A DNA stretch of 64,000 bases from Bacteroidales bacterium UBA6377 (lineage in GTDB: Bacteria; Bacteroidota; Bacteroidia; Bacteroidales; UBA932): positions 142,189-206,188 of the forward strand of contig DJQV01000015.1 in assembly GCA_002438805.1 (NCBI GenBank), read 5' to 3'. The notes beneath the pieces are model-generated. The model worked only from the letters and a program-made list of their open reading frames with translations, had not been told where the DNA came from and ran no database searches. Positions 1-9,575 of the stretch are shown here, one piece after another. The translations under genes and the position numbers were made by a program. Numbering within the stretch: position 1 is the first letter of the stretch; the number at the start of each line of letters is the position of its first letter.

Positions 1-907
1 AGCCGTCGCCACCGCCGATGCGGTCGAGGACATGGATCTCGCGAGGCTCCACCACATGCCAGGTATCGCCCTCAAGCATGATTGCTCCCCAGTTGTGGCT
101 GTTGGTGTTGTTGACCTGACGGAGAGTGGTGGCAAACACCTGTGCGCCAGGATACTCCTTCTTCACACGGCGTATCATCTCCTTGAACCCGTCGATCTTG
201 GAAGCGATGTCCTTGCCTCCGGCCTCAGGCCCCTCGATGCCGAGGCACAGCTGGAAGTCCTCCTCGTTGCCGATGAGGATGTCCGAAATGCTGCATATCT
301 CGGAGAATATATCGTGAAGCTCCTGCTCACGGCCCTTCCAGAAGGAAGCGCGGTAATTGAGATCGAAACTGATGCGGGTGCCGTACTTTTTGGCTGCACG
401 GGCGATCTCAAGACAGAACCTGCTCGTGTCCGGGCTGAGCGCGGCGATGAGTCCGGAAAGGTGGACAATCTGCACACCCTCCTGGCCGAAGATGCGGTCA
501 AGATCGAAGTCTTTGACATTCAAGGTGCGGCCCACCTCACCCGCGCGGTCGTTCCAGACGCGCGGACCGCGTGAGCCGTATCCGCTGTCGGCGATGTTGA
601 TCTGGTGTCTGTAGCCCCAAGGTCCGCCCTGAGGCACTTCCGGCCCCTCGAAATCCATGCCGCGGGCGCGGAGGTTGGACTTGATAAAAGCGGCGAACGG
701 GCTGTCCTTGACGAAAGCTGTCAGCACCTTGACGGGAAGTCCGAGGTAAGATGACACACTGGCGACATTGGTCTCGGCACTGGTGGCCTGGAGGTGCAGC
801 ACGTCACTGCTCTGCACTGGCTGTCCGTTCTCAGGAGTGATTCTAAGTCCCATGCTGGTAGGGACAAGAAGGGCATACTTGCAGCCCTGCTTAAGTGATA
901 TATCCAT
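1..907 (-). CDS. kdgK: PfkB-family sugar kinase, probably 2-keto-3-deoxygluconate (KDG) kinase, C-terminus cut by window edge
   Basis: The 302 visible residues match the ribokinase/PfkB fold. Near the left edge lies PfkB signature 2, DRIGGGDG at residues 295-302, whose Asp301 would be the catalytic base. An FDLNYRASFW segment typical of KDG kinases lies mid-protein. The enzyme would phosphorylate KDG, the end product of unsaturated galacturonate metabolism, to KDPG in the cytoplasm. The start at 907 (MDISLKQG) is the only good Met. The gene lies 22 bp downstream of a GH28 gene on the same strand, so the two are probably one transcript, which fits a pectin catabolic role. The stop codon and the last 30-40 residues are outside the window. 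Substrate is inferred from family features and context; another PfkB sugar kinase is possible. Confidence 0.8.
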   Translation of the reverse strand, partial: MDISLKQGCKYALLVPTSMGLRITPENGQPVQSSDVLHLQATSAETNVASVSSYLGLPVKVLTAFVKDSPFAAFIKSNLRARGMDFEGPEVPQGGPWGYRHQINIADSGYGSRGPRVWNDRAGEVGRTLNVKDFDLDRIFGQEGVQIVHLSGLIAALSPDTSRFCLEIARAAKKYGTRISFDLNYRASFWKGREQELHDIFSEICSISDILIGNEEDFQLCLGIEGPEAGGKDIASKIDGFKEMIRRVKKEYPGAQVFATTLRQVNNTNSHNWGAIMLEGDTWHVVEPREIHVLDRIGGGDG

Positions 908-929
908 ATTCTGATTGAAAATTATTCGA

Positions 930-2255
930 TTATTTGCTATTCTCGGCTTCGGGAGTACCTTTCTCAAGTTCCCAGTCCTGCTTCTGCTGTGCGCGCTGCG
1001 GCATCTGATGAAGTTCGGTGAAGACGTTGTTGTCCTCCACCACGATGTCGGACAGCTTGTACTGGTCCGGCTTCTCGGCAATCTCTATGGCCTGCTCCGT
1101 GCATGTGAGACGGCAGTTGCGGATGGTCACATGCTCTCCGTACGACATAGGGATGTCCTCGCGTCCCTTGAGGTCGAAGAACTGGGTCCACGGGTGCACG
1201 TAGAACACCCAGCGTACCTCGCCTGTGACATTTTCCACCAGCACATATTCATAGCGCTGCGGCGTGTCGGGGCGCATCTTCATCTGGAGCACGCGGGTGG
1301 CGCCGTGCACCTCGGAGTCGCGCAGGATGACATTGCGCCCGCCGATGCACTCGCTTCCGAAAGTGATGACCCCCGGGCCCTTGCCGAACCGGCACTTCTC
1401 CACGAGTATGTTGGTGTTGACCCCGTTGTCCGGGTCGGTGTCAGCCCACGGGCCCTTGCCGCCCTTGATGGCGATAATGTCATCGTTGACGGAAATGTGG
1501 CAGCCGGTTATGTGGACATTGTTGCAGGCGTCCAGGTCGATGGCATCGGAACTCGGGGCCGCCACAGGTGAATGCGGGGCGAAGATGGTCACGTCTTTCA
1601 TCCTCACGTAGTCGCACTTGTACAGGTGGGTGGTCCAGAAACCGGAGTTGCGCAGGGTCACGCCCTCGATCAGGATGTCCTTGCCTCCAGCGACATAGAT
1701 CATGCGCGGGCGCAGGGCTTCAAGATTGGTACAGGCGGGGTTGACGCGGCGGCGCGTCCAGAAATCCCTCCAGTACCTCAGGCCGTTGCCGTCGATCACG
1801 CCCTCTCCCCTGATGGAGAAGCCCTGCACGTCATAGGCATTGACAAGGGCGGCTATGTAGGGCTGGATCACTCCTTCTATATGTACCTTCGCCACCGGGT
1901 AGTCCGAGATGTCGTCACTTCCCTTGAGCACCGCACCCCTTTCGAGCAGCAGATGCGTGCCGGACTTGAAAAAGAGCGAACTTGTGAGCCATACCCCCTT
2001 CGGCACCACCACCGTACCGCCGGAAACAGCCGCGGCATCTATGGCCTTCTGTATCGCGGCCGTCTGGAGGATGGTGCTGTCACGCACTGCACCATAGTCA
2101 GTTATGACAAAACGCCTGTCCTGCAGTGCCGGGACCGGTGACTGCCTGACACTGAACCACTTCTCTATGGGAGTCCCGTCGGGCCACGACTCGGCGCGGC
2201 ACAGAGGGTTCGCCAAAATGGCAAGAATAATAATGGAAAAGAATCTTTTCATCAT
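930..2255 (-). CDS. GH28-family pectinase (polygalacturonase/rhamnogalacturonan hydrolase-like), secreted
   Basis: A 441-residue protein with a signal peptide (MMKRFFSIIILAILANPLCRA) followed by a right-handed parallel beta-helix. GH28-type landmarks are present but divergent. SSDAIDLD (residues 235-242) replaces the usual NTDG block, and the Asp pair NDD (257-259) is kept. GSEC (300-303) stands where GHG is expected, and QMK (324-326) stands where RIK is expected. The same variant pattern occurs in the GH28 at 32065-33402, so this is a subfamily rather than decay. Such enzymes act on alpha-linked galacturonate in pectin, probably RG-I fragments in the periplasm. It is transcribed toward the sugar kinase at the left edge from a promoter at 2275-2282. 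Exact linkage specificity cannot be read from sequence. Confidence 0.85.
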   Translation of the reverse strand: MMKRFFSIIILAILANPLCRAESWPDGTPIEKWFSVRQSPVPALQDRRFVITDYGAVRDSTILQTAAIQKAIDAAAVSGGTVVVPKGVWLTSSLFFKSGTHLLLERGAVLKGSDDISDYPVAKVHIEGVIQPYIAALVNAYDVQGFSIRGEGVIDGNGLRYWRDFWTRRRVNPACTNLEALRPRMIYVAGGKDILIEGVTLRNSGFWTTHLYKCDYVRMKDVTIFAPHSPVAAPSSDAIDLDACNNVHITGCHISVNDDIIAIKGGKGPWADTDPDNGVNTNILVEKCRFGKGPGVITFGSECIGGRNVILRDSEVHGATRVLQMKMRPDTPQRYEYVLVENVTGEVRWVFYVHPWTQFFDLKGREDIPMSYGEHVTIRNCRLTCTEQAIEIAEKPDQYKLSDIVVEDNNVFTELHQMPQRAQQKQDWELEKGTPEAENSK

Positions 2256-2274
2256 GTGGTTTGCATTGTTGGCA

Positions 2275-2282
2275 CAAATATA
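2275..2282 (-). promoter_or_regulatory. Bacteroidota -7 box for GH28/kinase operon
   Basis: Exact TATATTTG on the minus strand (consensus TAnnTTTG), 20 bp upstream of the GH28 start codon. No clear -33 element is visible at the expected distance. Confidence 0.55.
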
Positions 2283-2307
2283 GATATTAATCTTCGGTTT
2301 TTCTCAC

Positions 2308-2315
2308 TATTTTTG
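2308..2315 (+). promoter_or_regulatory. Bacteroidota -7 box for the nitroreductase-GH3-HAD-GH28-GH106 operon
   Basis: Exact TATTTTTG matching TAnnTTTG, 25 bp before the ATG at 2341, in the 85-bp divergent spacer. No clear -33 box is seen. Confidence 0.5.
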
Positions 2316-2340
2316 TGAGTTGTATTGAAATTGAATTTTT

Positions 2341-2871
2341 ATGGACAATGCAGTAATCGATGCCATCAGGACACGCCGCAGCATAAGGAAATTCACCGCT
2401 GAGCAGGTTTCCGATGACGCTTTGAAGACAGTGCTCGATGCCGGCACATACGCCCCGACCGGACGCAACGCCCAGGATCCGCTCATAGTGGCCGTACAGA
2501 ATCCTGAGATCATAAAGAGGCTCTCCTCCCTCAACGCCAGGATTATGGGGACAGAAAGTGACCCTTACTACGGAGCTCCCACTATCGTGCTCGTATTCGT
2601 GCCGCGCCCCGAATACAACCCCAACTCCATACAGGACGGATCCCTAGTGCTCGGAAACATGATGCTCGCCGCCCACGCCTTAGGCCTCGGCTCATGCTGG
2701 ATCAACCGTGAGCGCGAGATGTCCGACACCCCAGAAGGCAAGGCCATCCAGGCCGAGCTCGGCATCCCCGAAGAATATATGGGCATCGGAGCCCTGTCAC
2801 TGGGCCATCCTGCCAGATCTAACCCTACAGCCCTTCCGCGCAAGGAAAATTATTGGAAGATAGTGAAGTAG
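2341..2871 (+). CDS. Nitroreductase-family FMN oxidoreductase
   Basis: A 176-residue cytoplasmic flavoprotein of the short nitroreductase family. The N-terminal TRRSIRKF motif (residues 11-18) and the APTGRNAQ segment (about 39-46) are typical FMN- and phosphate-contacting regions. GLGSCWIN (about 115-122) is the usual core segment. It would reduce nitro compounds or quinones using NAD(P)H; the natural substrate is unknown. It is the first gene of a tightly packed operon: its stop lies 2 bp before the GH3-like gene, and downstream junctions overlap by 4 bp. Its co-transcription with pectinases is unusual and may be regulatory coincidence or may point to detoxification of plant aromatics; both are inference. 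Confidence 0.88.
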   Translation: MDNAVIDAIRTRRSIRKFTAEQVSDDALKTVLDAGTYAPTGRNAQDPLIVAVQNPEIIKRLSSLNARIMGTESDPYYGAPTIVLVFVPRPEYNPNSIQDGSLVLGNMMLAAHALGLGSCWINREREMSDTPEGKAIQAELGIPEEYMGIGALSLGHPARSNPTALPRKENYWKIVK

Positions 2872-2873
2872 GC

Positions 2874-4589
2874 ATGGGCAAATCTCATCATTTCTGGAAC
2901 GGAGTCCTGGCCTCTGCCCTTGTAGGAATCGCAGGCGGATACGAATACCTCAGGCTCGTAATGGCATCGCGCAGACCGGGACGGTCATCAGCGATGACCC
3001 TCCGCAAGATTCTTTTCTATGCCCGCAACAGCGAATACGGCCGCAAGCACAACTTCAGCCAGATTCTCCTTGCCAAGAGCAACAAAGAGCTGCTCGAACG
3101 CTGGCAGAAGAACGTGAAACTCAACGACTACGAGGATTTCAGGCCTCTCGTGGAAAGACACAAGCACGGCGAGGAAGGCGTGCTCTTCCCGGGCAAGCCG
3201 GTGATGTACGCCACCACCTCCGGCACCACCAGCGAGCCGAAGTGGATCCCTATCACGCGCATCTACATGTGGAACATCTACAAGAAGATGACCCGCGTCT
3301 GGCTGTACAACTTCATCAAGAACAGGCCGAGGGCTTTCTACGGCAACCTCCTCACCATCGTGGGACGCGATGTCGAGGGCCACGCTCCTGACGGGACCGT
3401 GTACGGGTCGGTGTCCGGGGTCACCAGAGCCGACGCCCCTCCTTTCATCAAGTATCTCTACGCCTGCCCCGATTGCGTGTACGCCATCGGCGACTACACC
3501 GCCAAATACTACGCCATCAACAGGATAAGCATGGAGAAGGATCTCCACATGATAGTGACCGCCAACCCTTCGACCATCGTCGAGATGCAGAACAGTCTGG
3601 ATTTCTGGTTCGACCAGATGGTGGACGACATCGAGCACGGAACCCTCACGGACAAGGTCAAAATAGAGCCGGAGTACAGGAAGAAAATCCTCAAAGTGCT
3701 CAAGCCCAACCCCAAAAGGGCCGCCGAGCTGCGCGCCCTCAAGGAGAAATACGGCCGCGTGCTCCCCAAGCACATCTGGCCCGACATGCAGATGATGGAC
3801 ACCTGGAAATGCGGCAACACCCGGATATTCCTCGACAAGTTCAAGAATTCCTTCCCCGAGAAGATGTTCCATCAGGAATTGGGATATTTCTCATCAGAGT
3901 GCCGTTTCGGGCTCGTCGTGGACGACTCCATCTACACGGTGCTCTTCCCGCATATGCACTATTATGAGTTCGTCGCGGAAGAGGATCTCGACGCCGCCAA
4001 AAGAGGCGAGCCGGTGCGCTACTGGCAGGTGGACGAAATCCAGGAAGGTAAACGCTACTGCCCGTATGTCACAACTTTCGCGGGTCTTTACCGCTACAAC
4101 ATGAACGACCTCGTGCAGGTCGGAACCAAGTTCCACAACACCCCGAGGGTGTTCATGATCCAGAAGATCAACGGCATTGTCTCCATCACCGGAGAAAAGC
4201 TGCATGAGAAACAGTTCTTCGATGCCGTGGCGCTCGCTTCCAAGGAGCTGGGCGTCAAGGTGAAATTCGCCATAGGCTTTGCCGTACCTGAAGAGTCCCG
4301 ATATCACTTCTACTACGAATTCGAGGACCAGAATACCGGTAAAGAACAGATGGAGAAACTCAACCTCAAAGTGGACACCCTGCTCCAGAAAGAGAACATC
4401 GAATATGAGAGCAAACGAGAGTCATTCAGGCTCGAACCTCCTGTGCCTCACAAACTTGTGCCTGACGCATTCGAAAAGTTCAAGACAGCCTGTCTGGCCG
4501 AAGGCATGAGGGACGGGCAGTTCAAACTCAACCTCCTGCTCCAGGACGAGAAGCGGCACGCCAAATTCAAACAGCTCGTCGCTGAATGA
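2874..4589 (+). CDS. GH3 auxin-responsive-family acyl-adenylase/acyl amido synthetase-like protein
   Basis: A 571-residue member of the GH3 family (plant JAR1/GH3 relatives within the ANL adenylating superfamily). Visible motifs are the ATP-binding loop TTSGTTSEPKWIPIT (about residues 114-128), RYNMNDLVQVG near 409-419 and SITGEKLHEKQ near 438-448. These would activate a carboxylate as acyl-AMP and transfer it to an amine or other acceptor. The start at 2874 was chosen because it lies 2 bp after the preceding stop; an in-frame ATG at 2853 would overlap the nitroreductase. An N-terminal hydrophobic stretch (about residues 8-20) could be a weak anchor. The 3' end overlaps the HAD gene by 4 bp. 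Bacterial GH3 proteins are widespread in Bacteroidota but their substrates are, to my knowledge, not established. Confidence 0.88.
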   Translation: MGKSHHFWNGVLASALVGIAGGYEYLRLVMASRRPGRSSAMTLRKILFYARNSEYGRKHNFSQILLAKSNKELLERWQKNVKLNDYEDFRPLVERHKHGEEGVLFPGKPVMYATTSGTTSEPKWIPITRIYMWNIYKKMTRVWLYNFIKNRPRAFYGNLLTIVGRDVEGHAPDGTVYGSVSGVTRADAPPFIKYLYACPDCVYAIGDYTAKYYAINRISMEKDLHMIVTANPSTIVEMQNSLDFWFDQMVDDIEHGTLTDKVKIEPEYRKKILKVLKPNPKRAAELRALKEKYGRVLPKHIWPDMQMMDTWKCGNTRIFLDKFKNSFPEKMFHQELGYFSSECRFGLVVDDSIYTVLFPHMHYYEFVAEEDLDAAKRGEPVRYWQVDEIQEGKRYCPYVTTFAGLYRYNMNDLVQVGTKFHNTPRVFMIQKINGIVSITGEKLHEKQFFDAVALASKELGVKVKFAIGFAVPEESRYHFYYEFEDQNTGKEQMEKLNLKVDTLLQKENIEYESKRESFRLEPPVPHKLVPDAFEKFKTACLAEGMRDGQFKLNLLLQDEKRHAKFKQLVAE

Positions 4590-5239
4590 TACGGGCCGTC
4601 ATATTCGACCTTGACGGGACTCTCTATGACTCCGGAGGCCTCCATAGGCTTGTGGCACTCAAGGAGTTGTCCCGCTTGGCTTTTTTTCGTCTTCTGCGGG
4701 AGCGCCGTGCCCGCAAAGAACTTGCCGGAAAGGATTTCGACAGCAAGGGTGCATTTGAAAAGGCTTTTTTCGGAAAAGTCTCCAGAGACTGGTACTTTGG
4801 AACTTATCTCCCTGACATGGTGAGTATTCTCCGGGAGCGGTTCCACCCGCGCGAAGGGCTGGAAAGCCTGCTTGAAGAAATCAGGTCCGCAGGAGTCAAG
4901 ACCGCCGTGTTCTCCGACTACGGTTTTGTGCGGGAAAAACTGGACGCCCTCGACATAGACCCCGGACTCTTCGACGGACTCTATGACGCGGCTTCACTAG
5001 GGGGACTCAAACCCTGCCGGGAGTCCTTCCTCAAAGTCTGTGGCACTCTTGGAATCCGGCCAGAAGATGCGCTCATGGTCGGAGACCGCACCGATACCGA
5101 CGGGACAGGCGCCCTAAGTTGCAGCATGCAATTCGTCCACCTCATCCCGGACGGCACTGATCCCAAGCCTGACGGAATACTCCACCTGCATTGGGCGGAG
5201 TTCAAAGACTACATACAAACTCAAACAGATAACCGATGA
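4586..5239 (+). CDS. HAD-superfamily hydrolase (phosphatase-like)
   Basis: A 217-residue haloacid-dehalogenase-fold protein. Motif I is FDLDGT (Asp8 and Asp10 as nucleophile and acid/base), motif II is SDYG near 111-114, motif III is the Lys in GGLKPC near 138, and motif IV is GDRTDTD near 164-170. It has a helical cap (about residues 15-85) of the C1 type. It probably dephosphorylates a small phosphorylated metabolite in the cytoplasm. Both ends are translationally coupled: its ATG overlaps the GH3 stop and its stop overlaps the following GH28 start, each by 4 bp. The substrate cannot be told from the sequence. Confidence 0.85.
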   Translation: MIRAVIFDLDGTLYDSGGLHRLVALKELSRLAFFRLLRERRARKELAGKDFDSKGAFEKAFFGKVSRDWYFGTYLPDMVSILRERFHPREGLESLLEEIRSAGVKTAVFSDYGFVREKLDALDIDPGLFDGLYDAASLGGLKPCRESFLKVCGTLGIRPEDALMVGDRTDTDGTGALSCSMQFVHLIPDGTDPKPDGILHLHWAEFKDYIQTQTDNR

Positions 5240-6630
5240 AAACCACCATTGCCCGGCGGCTTTTTGCCGCCATGCTTGCACTCTCGGCAACTCTGACCCT
5301 GCATGCGCAGACCATCGTGGAAGCCCCGGAAGCCCCGTTTGACTTCGAACCGCTGCAGATGCACGAGTTCCCGGCCAAAGAATTCCCTATCACACGTTAC
5401 GGTGCCAGACAGGGCAATGTCAAAGCGACCACCGAAGCCTTCCGCAAAGCCATGCAGGCCTGCAGCAAGGCAGGCGGCGGCCGGGTAGTAGTCCCTGAAG
5501 GAGAGTGGCTCACCGGACCCGTCCATTTCAGCAGCAGCTGCCTCCTATATCTCAGCGAAGGCTCCCGTCTCGTCTTCGAAGACGACCCTCAACTCTATCT
5601 CCCGGCCGTCAAGACCTCATGGGAAGGCACGGAATGCATGAACTACTCCCCTCTCATATACGCTTATGAGTGCGAAAACGTCGGCATCGCCGGTCCCGGC
5701 ACCATAGCCCCGAAGATGGATTTCTGGAGGACCTGGTTCTCCCGTCCGGAGGCGCACATCCAGGCCACGAGACAACTATATGCCATGTGTTCTACAGGCG
5801 TGCCAGTCGAGCACCGCAGGATGGAGGAAGGTGAAGCACACATGCGTCCGCACCTAATCCAGTTCAACCGCTGCACCAACGTCAGGCTCGAGGACTTCAG
5901 CATCCGTGAGAGCCCGTTCTGGACCATACATCTCTACCTCTGCCGCGACGCCTGGGTGCACGGACTTGACGTCTACGCCCACGGACACAACAACGACGGC
6001 ATCGACATCGAGATGACATCACATGCCATAGTGGAAAACTGCCGCTTCGATCAGGGAGACGACGCAGTGGTTCTCAAGGCCGGCCGCAACCAGGACGCCT
6101 GGAAACTCGCCACGCCGACCGAGAAAATAGTCATACGCAACTGCGAGGTAATCCAAGGGCACTGCCTGATGGGCATCGGGAGCGAGATGTCGGGAGGAGT
6201 GAGGGACGTATACATGCATGACTGCCATGCCTCCGACTCGCTGCTGAGGATGTTCTACCTCAAGACCAACCACCGCAGAGGCGGGTTCATCGAGAACATC
6301 ACGATGGAAAACGTGTCCGCCGCCAGCATGCAGCGTGCCTTTGAGATAGACACGGACGTTATGTACCAGTGGAGAACAATAGTCCCGACTTTCGAGACAG
6401 CCATCACGCGCATACGCAACATCACCCTGCGCGGAGCCGAGTGCGCCCAGGCGGATGCCATCTTTGAGATCAAGGGCGACAGCCGCGACCCGGTGCAGGG
6501 CGTGACACTCGAGAACATCCATGTCGGAACTGTCACCAAGTTCATCAACAACCTCGTCAACGTCCGCGACCTCAAGACCTCCGGCATCACCTGGGACCGC
6601 TTCGGAGAAGACTCCAAGCCAGTCAGATGA
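5236..6630 (+). CDS. GH28-family pectinase, secreted
   Basis: A 464-residue beta-helix enzyme with a signal peptide ending around LTLHAQ (residue 25). GH28 landmarks: NNDGID near 252-257, QGDDAVVLK near 272-280, and QGHCLMGIGSE near 307-317, where the third glycine of the usual GHG is Cys. YLKTN near 342 replaces RIK. The Asp residues of the catalytic centre are present, so activity is likely, probably on rhamnogalacturonan or galacturonate oligosaccharides. It sits in the operon between the HAD gene and the GH106 rhamnosidase with 4-bp overlaps at both ends, suggesting that it and the rhamnosidase act in sequence on the same oligosaccharides. Confidence 0.87.
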   Translation: MKTTIARRLFAAMLALSATLTLHAQTIVEAPEAPFDFEPLQMHEFPAKEFPITRYGARQGNVKATTEAFRKAMQACSKAGGGRVVVPEGEWLTGPVHFSSSCLLYLSEGSRLVFEDDPQLYLPAVKTSWEGTECMNYSPLIYAYECENVGIAGPGTIAPKMDFWRTWFSRPEAHIQATRQLYAMCSTGVPVEHRRMEEGEAHMRPHLIQFNRCTNVRLEDFSIRESPFWTIHLYLCRDAWVHGLDVYAHGHNNDGIDIEMTSHAIVENCRFDQGDDAVVLKAGRNQDAWKLATPTEKIVIRNCEVIQGHCLMGIGSEMSGGVRDVYMHDCHASDSLLRMFYLKTNHRRGGFIENITMENVSAASMQRAFEIDTDVMYQWRTIVPTFETAITRIRNITLRGAECAQADAIFEIKGDSRDPVQGVTLENIHVGTVTKFINNLVNVRDLKTSGITWDRFGEDSKPVR

Positions 6631-9575
6631 ATAAGATACTGACCGCCGCAATCCTTTGTGCCGCAACATTGGTGCAGGCCCATGCCCAGACCGGCATAAT
6701 CCAGACGCTGGAAGAGTTCCGCAATCCGCAAGACTCGACAAGGACTAAAGTCTGGTGGTTTCATGGAGAAACGCCCACCACACGTGAAGGCATCACGGCA
6801 GACCTTGAGGCCTACAGGCAGGCCGGAATCGGTGGGATCGTCTATTATGATCAAGTCCACGGCAGCGGTGACGGAGCAGCCGATGCTTTCAGCCCCGAAT
6901 GGTGGGAAGCTCTGAAGTTTTCCGCATCTGAAGCCCGCAGGCTCGGCCTGTCTTTCGAAATCAACATCTCCAACGGCTATGTGGCCGGAGGCCCATGGAT
7001 CACGGAAGAATACGGCATGCAGCGCCTCTGCTCATCTGAGACCACCGTCAAGGGCGGCAGGACAGTAAGGCTCACGCTACCACGTCCAAACGCCAAGGGC
7101 TGGTTCAAGGATGTGGCCGTACTCGCCTTCCCCATGAAGGCAGAATATCTGGAAAACGTGGACATGGGCGGCACCCTGAAATATGACAGCAAGCCGTTCA
7201 CAGCAAGGAACATCACCTACACTGCCGCCAAAGCCAGAAAATCCCGCAATGGTGCCATGCAATACCCGGACGGGCCGGCAGAGCAATTCTATGGCATGGC
7301 CTATGTGGAGACAGGGCCTGCAGGCGTGCTCGAATGTTCAGATGACGGGGTCAATTACCGAAAAATCTGCACCCTGCCCACCCCTGGAGGCGGTTCAGGC
7401 CTGGCTGAAAGAACCATAGCATTCAGCCCGGTCACAGCCCGGCATTTCAGAATTTCCGGAGCCTCCGGGATCAAGGCGGCAAGCCTCTCCTCCGGAGCTC
7501 GCACAGACCGCTGGCAGGAGAAGGCCAACTATTTCTCTGAGTTCCACGATGCCGGCCACACTCCGGAATATGCCGGGGGCGCGATAGACCCCGACAGTAT
7601 TATCGACCTCACCGGTATCATGCGCGAAGACGGCTCCCTGATTTGGAAAGCCCCCAAAGGACACTGGGTCATAATGCGTCTGGCCGCAGAATCCACAGGT
7701 GGCAAAATCAAGCACGGACGCAAGAACCTCTCCGGGCTGGAATGCGACAAGATGTCCTCCGAGGCAGCAGTCCTGCACTGGAAATCATATCCCGGACGCA
7801 TCATCGACACCCTCACCCGATACGGGCTCAAGCCTCTCGGGGTCACGATGGACAGCCACGAGGCAGGGCCGCAGAACTGGACACCGCGCTTCAAGGAGTT
7901 TTTCCTCAAGCACAACGGCTACGACATCACCCCCTTCCTCCCGGCGATGAGGGGATATGTGGTCGGGGACAACGCCACCACGGAGCAGTTTCTCTCCGAC
8001 CTTCGGCGCACCATAGCCGATACCATAACGGATGAATACTACGGCACTTTCGACAGCCTGTGCCGGGATGCCGGAGTAGAGTTCACGGCCCAGGCAACAG
8101 GCAACGGTCTGAGCCTCGGTGCGGACAACATATCGGCCAAGCGGGTTGTGGGCAAACCGCAGGGCGAATTCTGGGCCCGGGACATCCACGGCAGCTACGA
8201 CATCCTCGACTGCGCCTCCGCAGCACACCTGTACGGCAAGGCCATCGCCTCCGGAGAGGCTTTCACCGATGCCAAATACAGCGACTCCCCCGCCAGGCTC
8301 AAACAGCTCGCAGACTTCGCTTACTCAGTCAACATCAACGAATTCGTTGTCTGCGCCTCGGCCTACCAGCCCCGGACGGACATCGTCCCCGGCAATGTCG
8401 CCAACGGCAGGCAATACTGCCTCAACCGCAACAACACGATCTGGCCATACAGCCGCCCGTTCTGGGACTACCAGGCCCGCTGCGCTGGGATGCTACGCAA
8501 GGGTGAACCGGTGGTTGACATTCTTGTATACATAGGTGACGATCCTCCGCTCAAGACACTCTCGCATCTGCTGCCTGTCATTCCGGAAGGCTACAACTTC
8601 GAAGTCAGCGGCTGGGACGCGCTCCGGAATGCGCGGGTATCGGGCGGCGAACTAGTTATGCCAAGCGGGATGAAATACAGGATGCTCATGATACAGAGGA
8701 ATGTCCAGCTTTCTGACGAGCAACGTTCCAGACTTGACAGATGGGCTTCGGAAGGCCTGCCTGTGCATTTCGCCACCTCGGTAATGGATGAAGTCCGGCC
8801 ACCGTTCGAGCCGGACATACGTCTGCGGAGCGCCCGCAAGATAGACGACTGCGTGCGCTTCAGCCACAGGAGACTGGATGATGCGGACATCTATTTCATC
8901 TACAACCACAGTGATTCGGCGTTCCGACAGGAGATCCGGCTGCGCAGCGGCTACAGCCGCGTCTATGCGCTCGACCCTCTGGACGGAAGTGCCGTCCACC
9001 TTGCGGACAGTTCAACATTTGCCTTGGAACTCGAACCTGACCGGTCTCTGTTTCTAGTGGCCACTGACACCCCTCTGCAGGCGCTGCCCGCACGGAATTC
9101 GACGGCAACACCGAAGATCCTTGACAGGACATGGGAAATAAGCTTCGACCCATCCAGAGGAGGCCCGTCAAAACCCCTTACAGTCAACGAACTGCAGGAC
9201 TGGACCGCCAGCAGCGACCCATCCGTGAAATATTACTCCGGCACAGCCACATACCGGACATCTTTCGACTGGAAAGCCGATGGAGAGATGCATCAACTGC
9301 ATATCGGCGGCTTGAACTGGATCGCCTCGGTCAAGGTCAACGGGCAGCAGGCCGGCATCATCTGGTGCTCGCCGTGGAAGCTCGAAATCGGACATCTGCT
9401 GCGCGACGGGGTCAACACCCTTGAGATAGAAGTCACTAATTCTCTGTACAACAGGATGATCGGTGATGCTTCGCTAAAAGAGGACGAGCGTTTCACACAC
9501 TCGTCCTACCCTATTGTCACTCCTGACACCGCCCTCGTCCCGTCAGGGATCTCAGGCTGCGTCGAGATACTCTAA
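6627..9575 (+). CDS. GH106 alpha-L-rhamnosidase, secreted
   Basis: A 982-residue protein with a signal peptide ending at VQAHAQ (residue 21). The N-terminal TKVWWFHGETPTTREGI block begins the GH106 (beta/alpha)8 domain. ASGEAFT with Glu544 matches the position of a conserved GH106 catalytic Glu, aligned here with SCESLTW of the fusion protein at 36350. A C-terminal beta-sandwich (about 830-975) has the galactose-binding-like segment GGLNWIASVKVNGQ. It would remove non-reducing-end L-rhamnose from RG-I oligosaccharides in the periplasm. It is the last gene of the operon from 2341. Its TAA stop interlocks with the TAG of the convergent CE12 gene (shared bases 9572-9575), and no terminator hairpin lies between them. 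Confidence 0.88.
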   Translation: MNKILTAAILCAATLVQAHAQTGIIQTLEEFRNPQDSTRTKVWWFHGETPTTREGITADLEAYRQAGIGGIVYYDQVHGSGDGAADAFSPEWWEALKFSASEARRLGLSFEINISNGYVAGGPWITEEYGMQRLCSSETTVKGGRTVRLTLPRPNAKGWFKDVAVLAFPMKAEYLENVDMGGTLKYDSKPFTARNITYTAAKARKSRNGAMQYPDGPAEQFYGMAYVETGPAGVLECSDDGVNYRKICTLPTPGGGSGLAERTIAFSPVTARHFRISGASGIKAASLSSGARTDRWQEKANYFSEFHDAGHTPEYAGGAIDPDSIIDLTGIMREDGSLIWKAPKGHWVIMRLAAESTGGKIKHGRKNLSGLECDKMSSEAAVLHWKSYPGRIIDTLTRYGLKPLGVTMDSHEAGPQNWTPRFKEFFLKHNGYDITPFLPAMRGYVVGDNATTEQFLSDLRRTIADTITDEYYGTFDSLCRDAGVEFTAQATGNGLSLGADNISAKRVVGKPQGEFWARDIHGSYDILDCASAAHLYGKAIASGEAFTDAKYSDSPARLKQLADFAYSVNINEFVVCASAYQPRTDIVPGNVANGRQYCLNRNNTIWPYSRPFWDYQARCAGMLRKGEPVVDILVYIGDDPPLKTLSHLLPVIPEGYNFEVSGWDALRNARVSGGELVMPSGMKYRMLMIQRNVQLSDEQRSRLDRWASEGLPVHFATSVMDEVRPPFEPDIRLRSARKIDDCVRFSHRRLDDADIYFIYNHSDSAFRQEIRLRSGYSRVYALDPLDGSAVHLADSSTFALELEPDRSLFLVATDTPLQALPARNSTATPKILDRTWEISFDPSRGGPSKPLTVNELQDWTASSDPSVKYYSGTATYRTSFDWKADGEMHQLHIGGLNWIASVKVNGQQAGIIWCSPWKLEIGHLLRDGVNTLEIEVTNSLYNRMIGDASLKEDERFTHSSYPIVTPDTALVPSGISGCVEIL

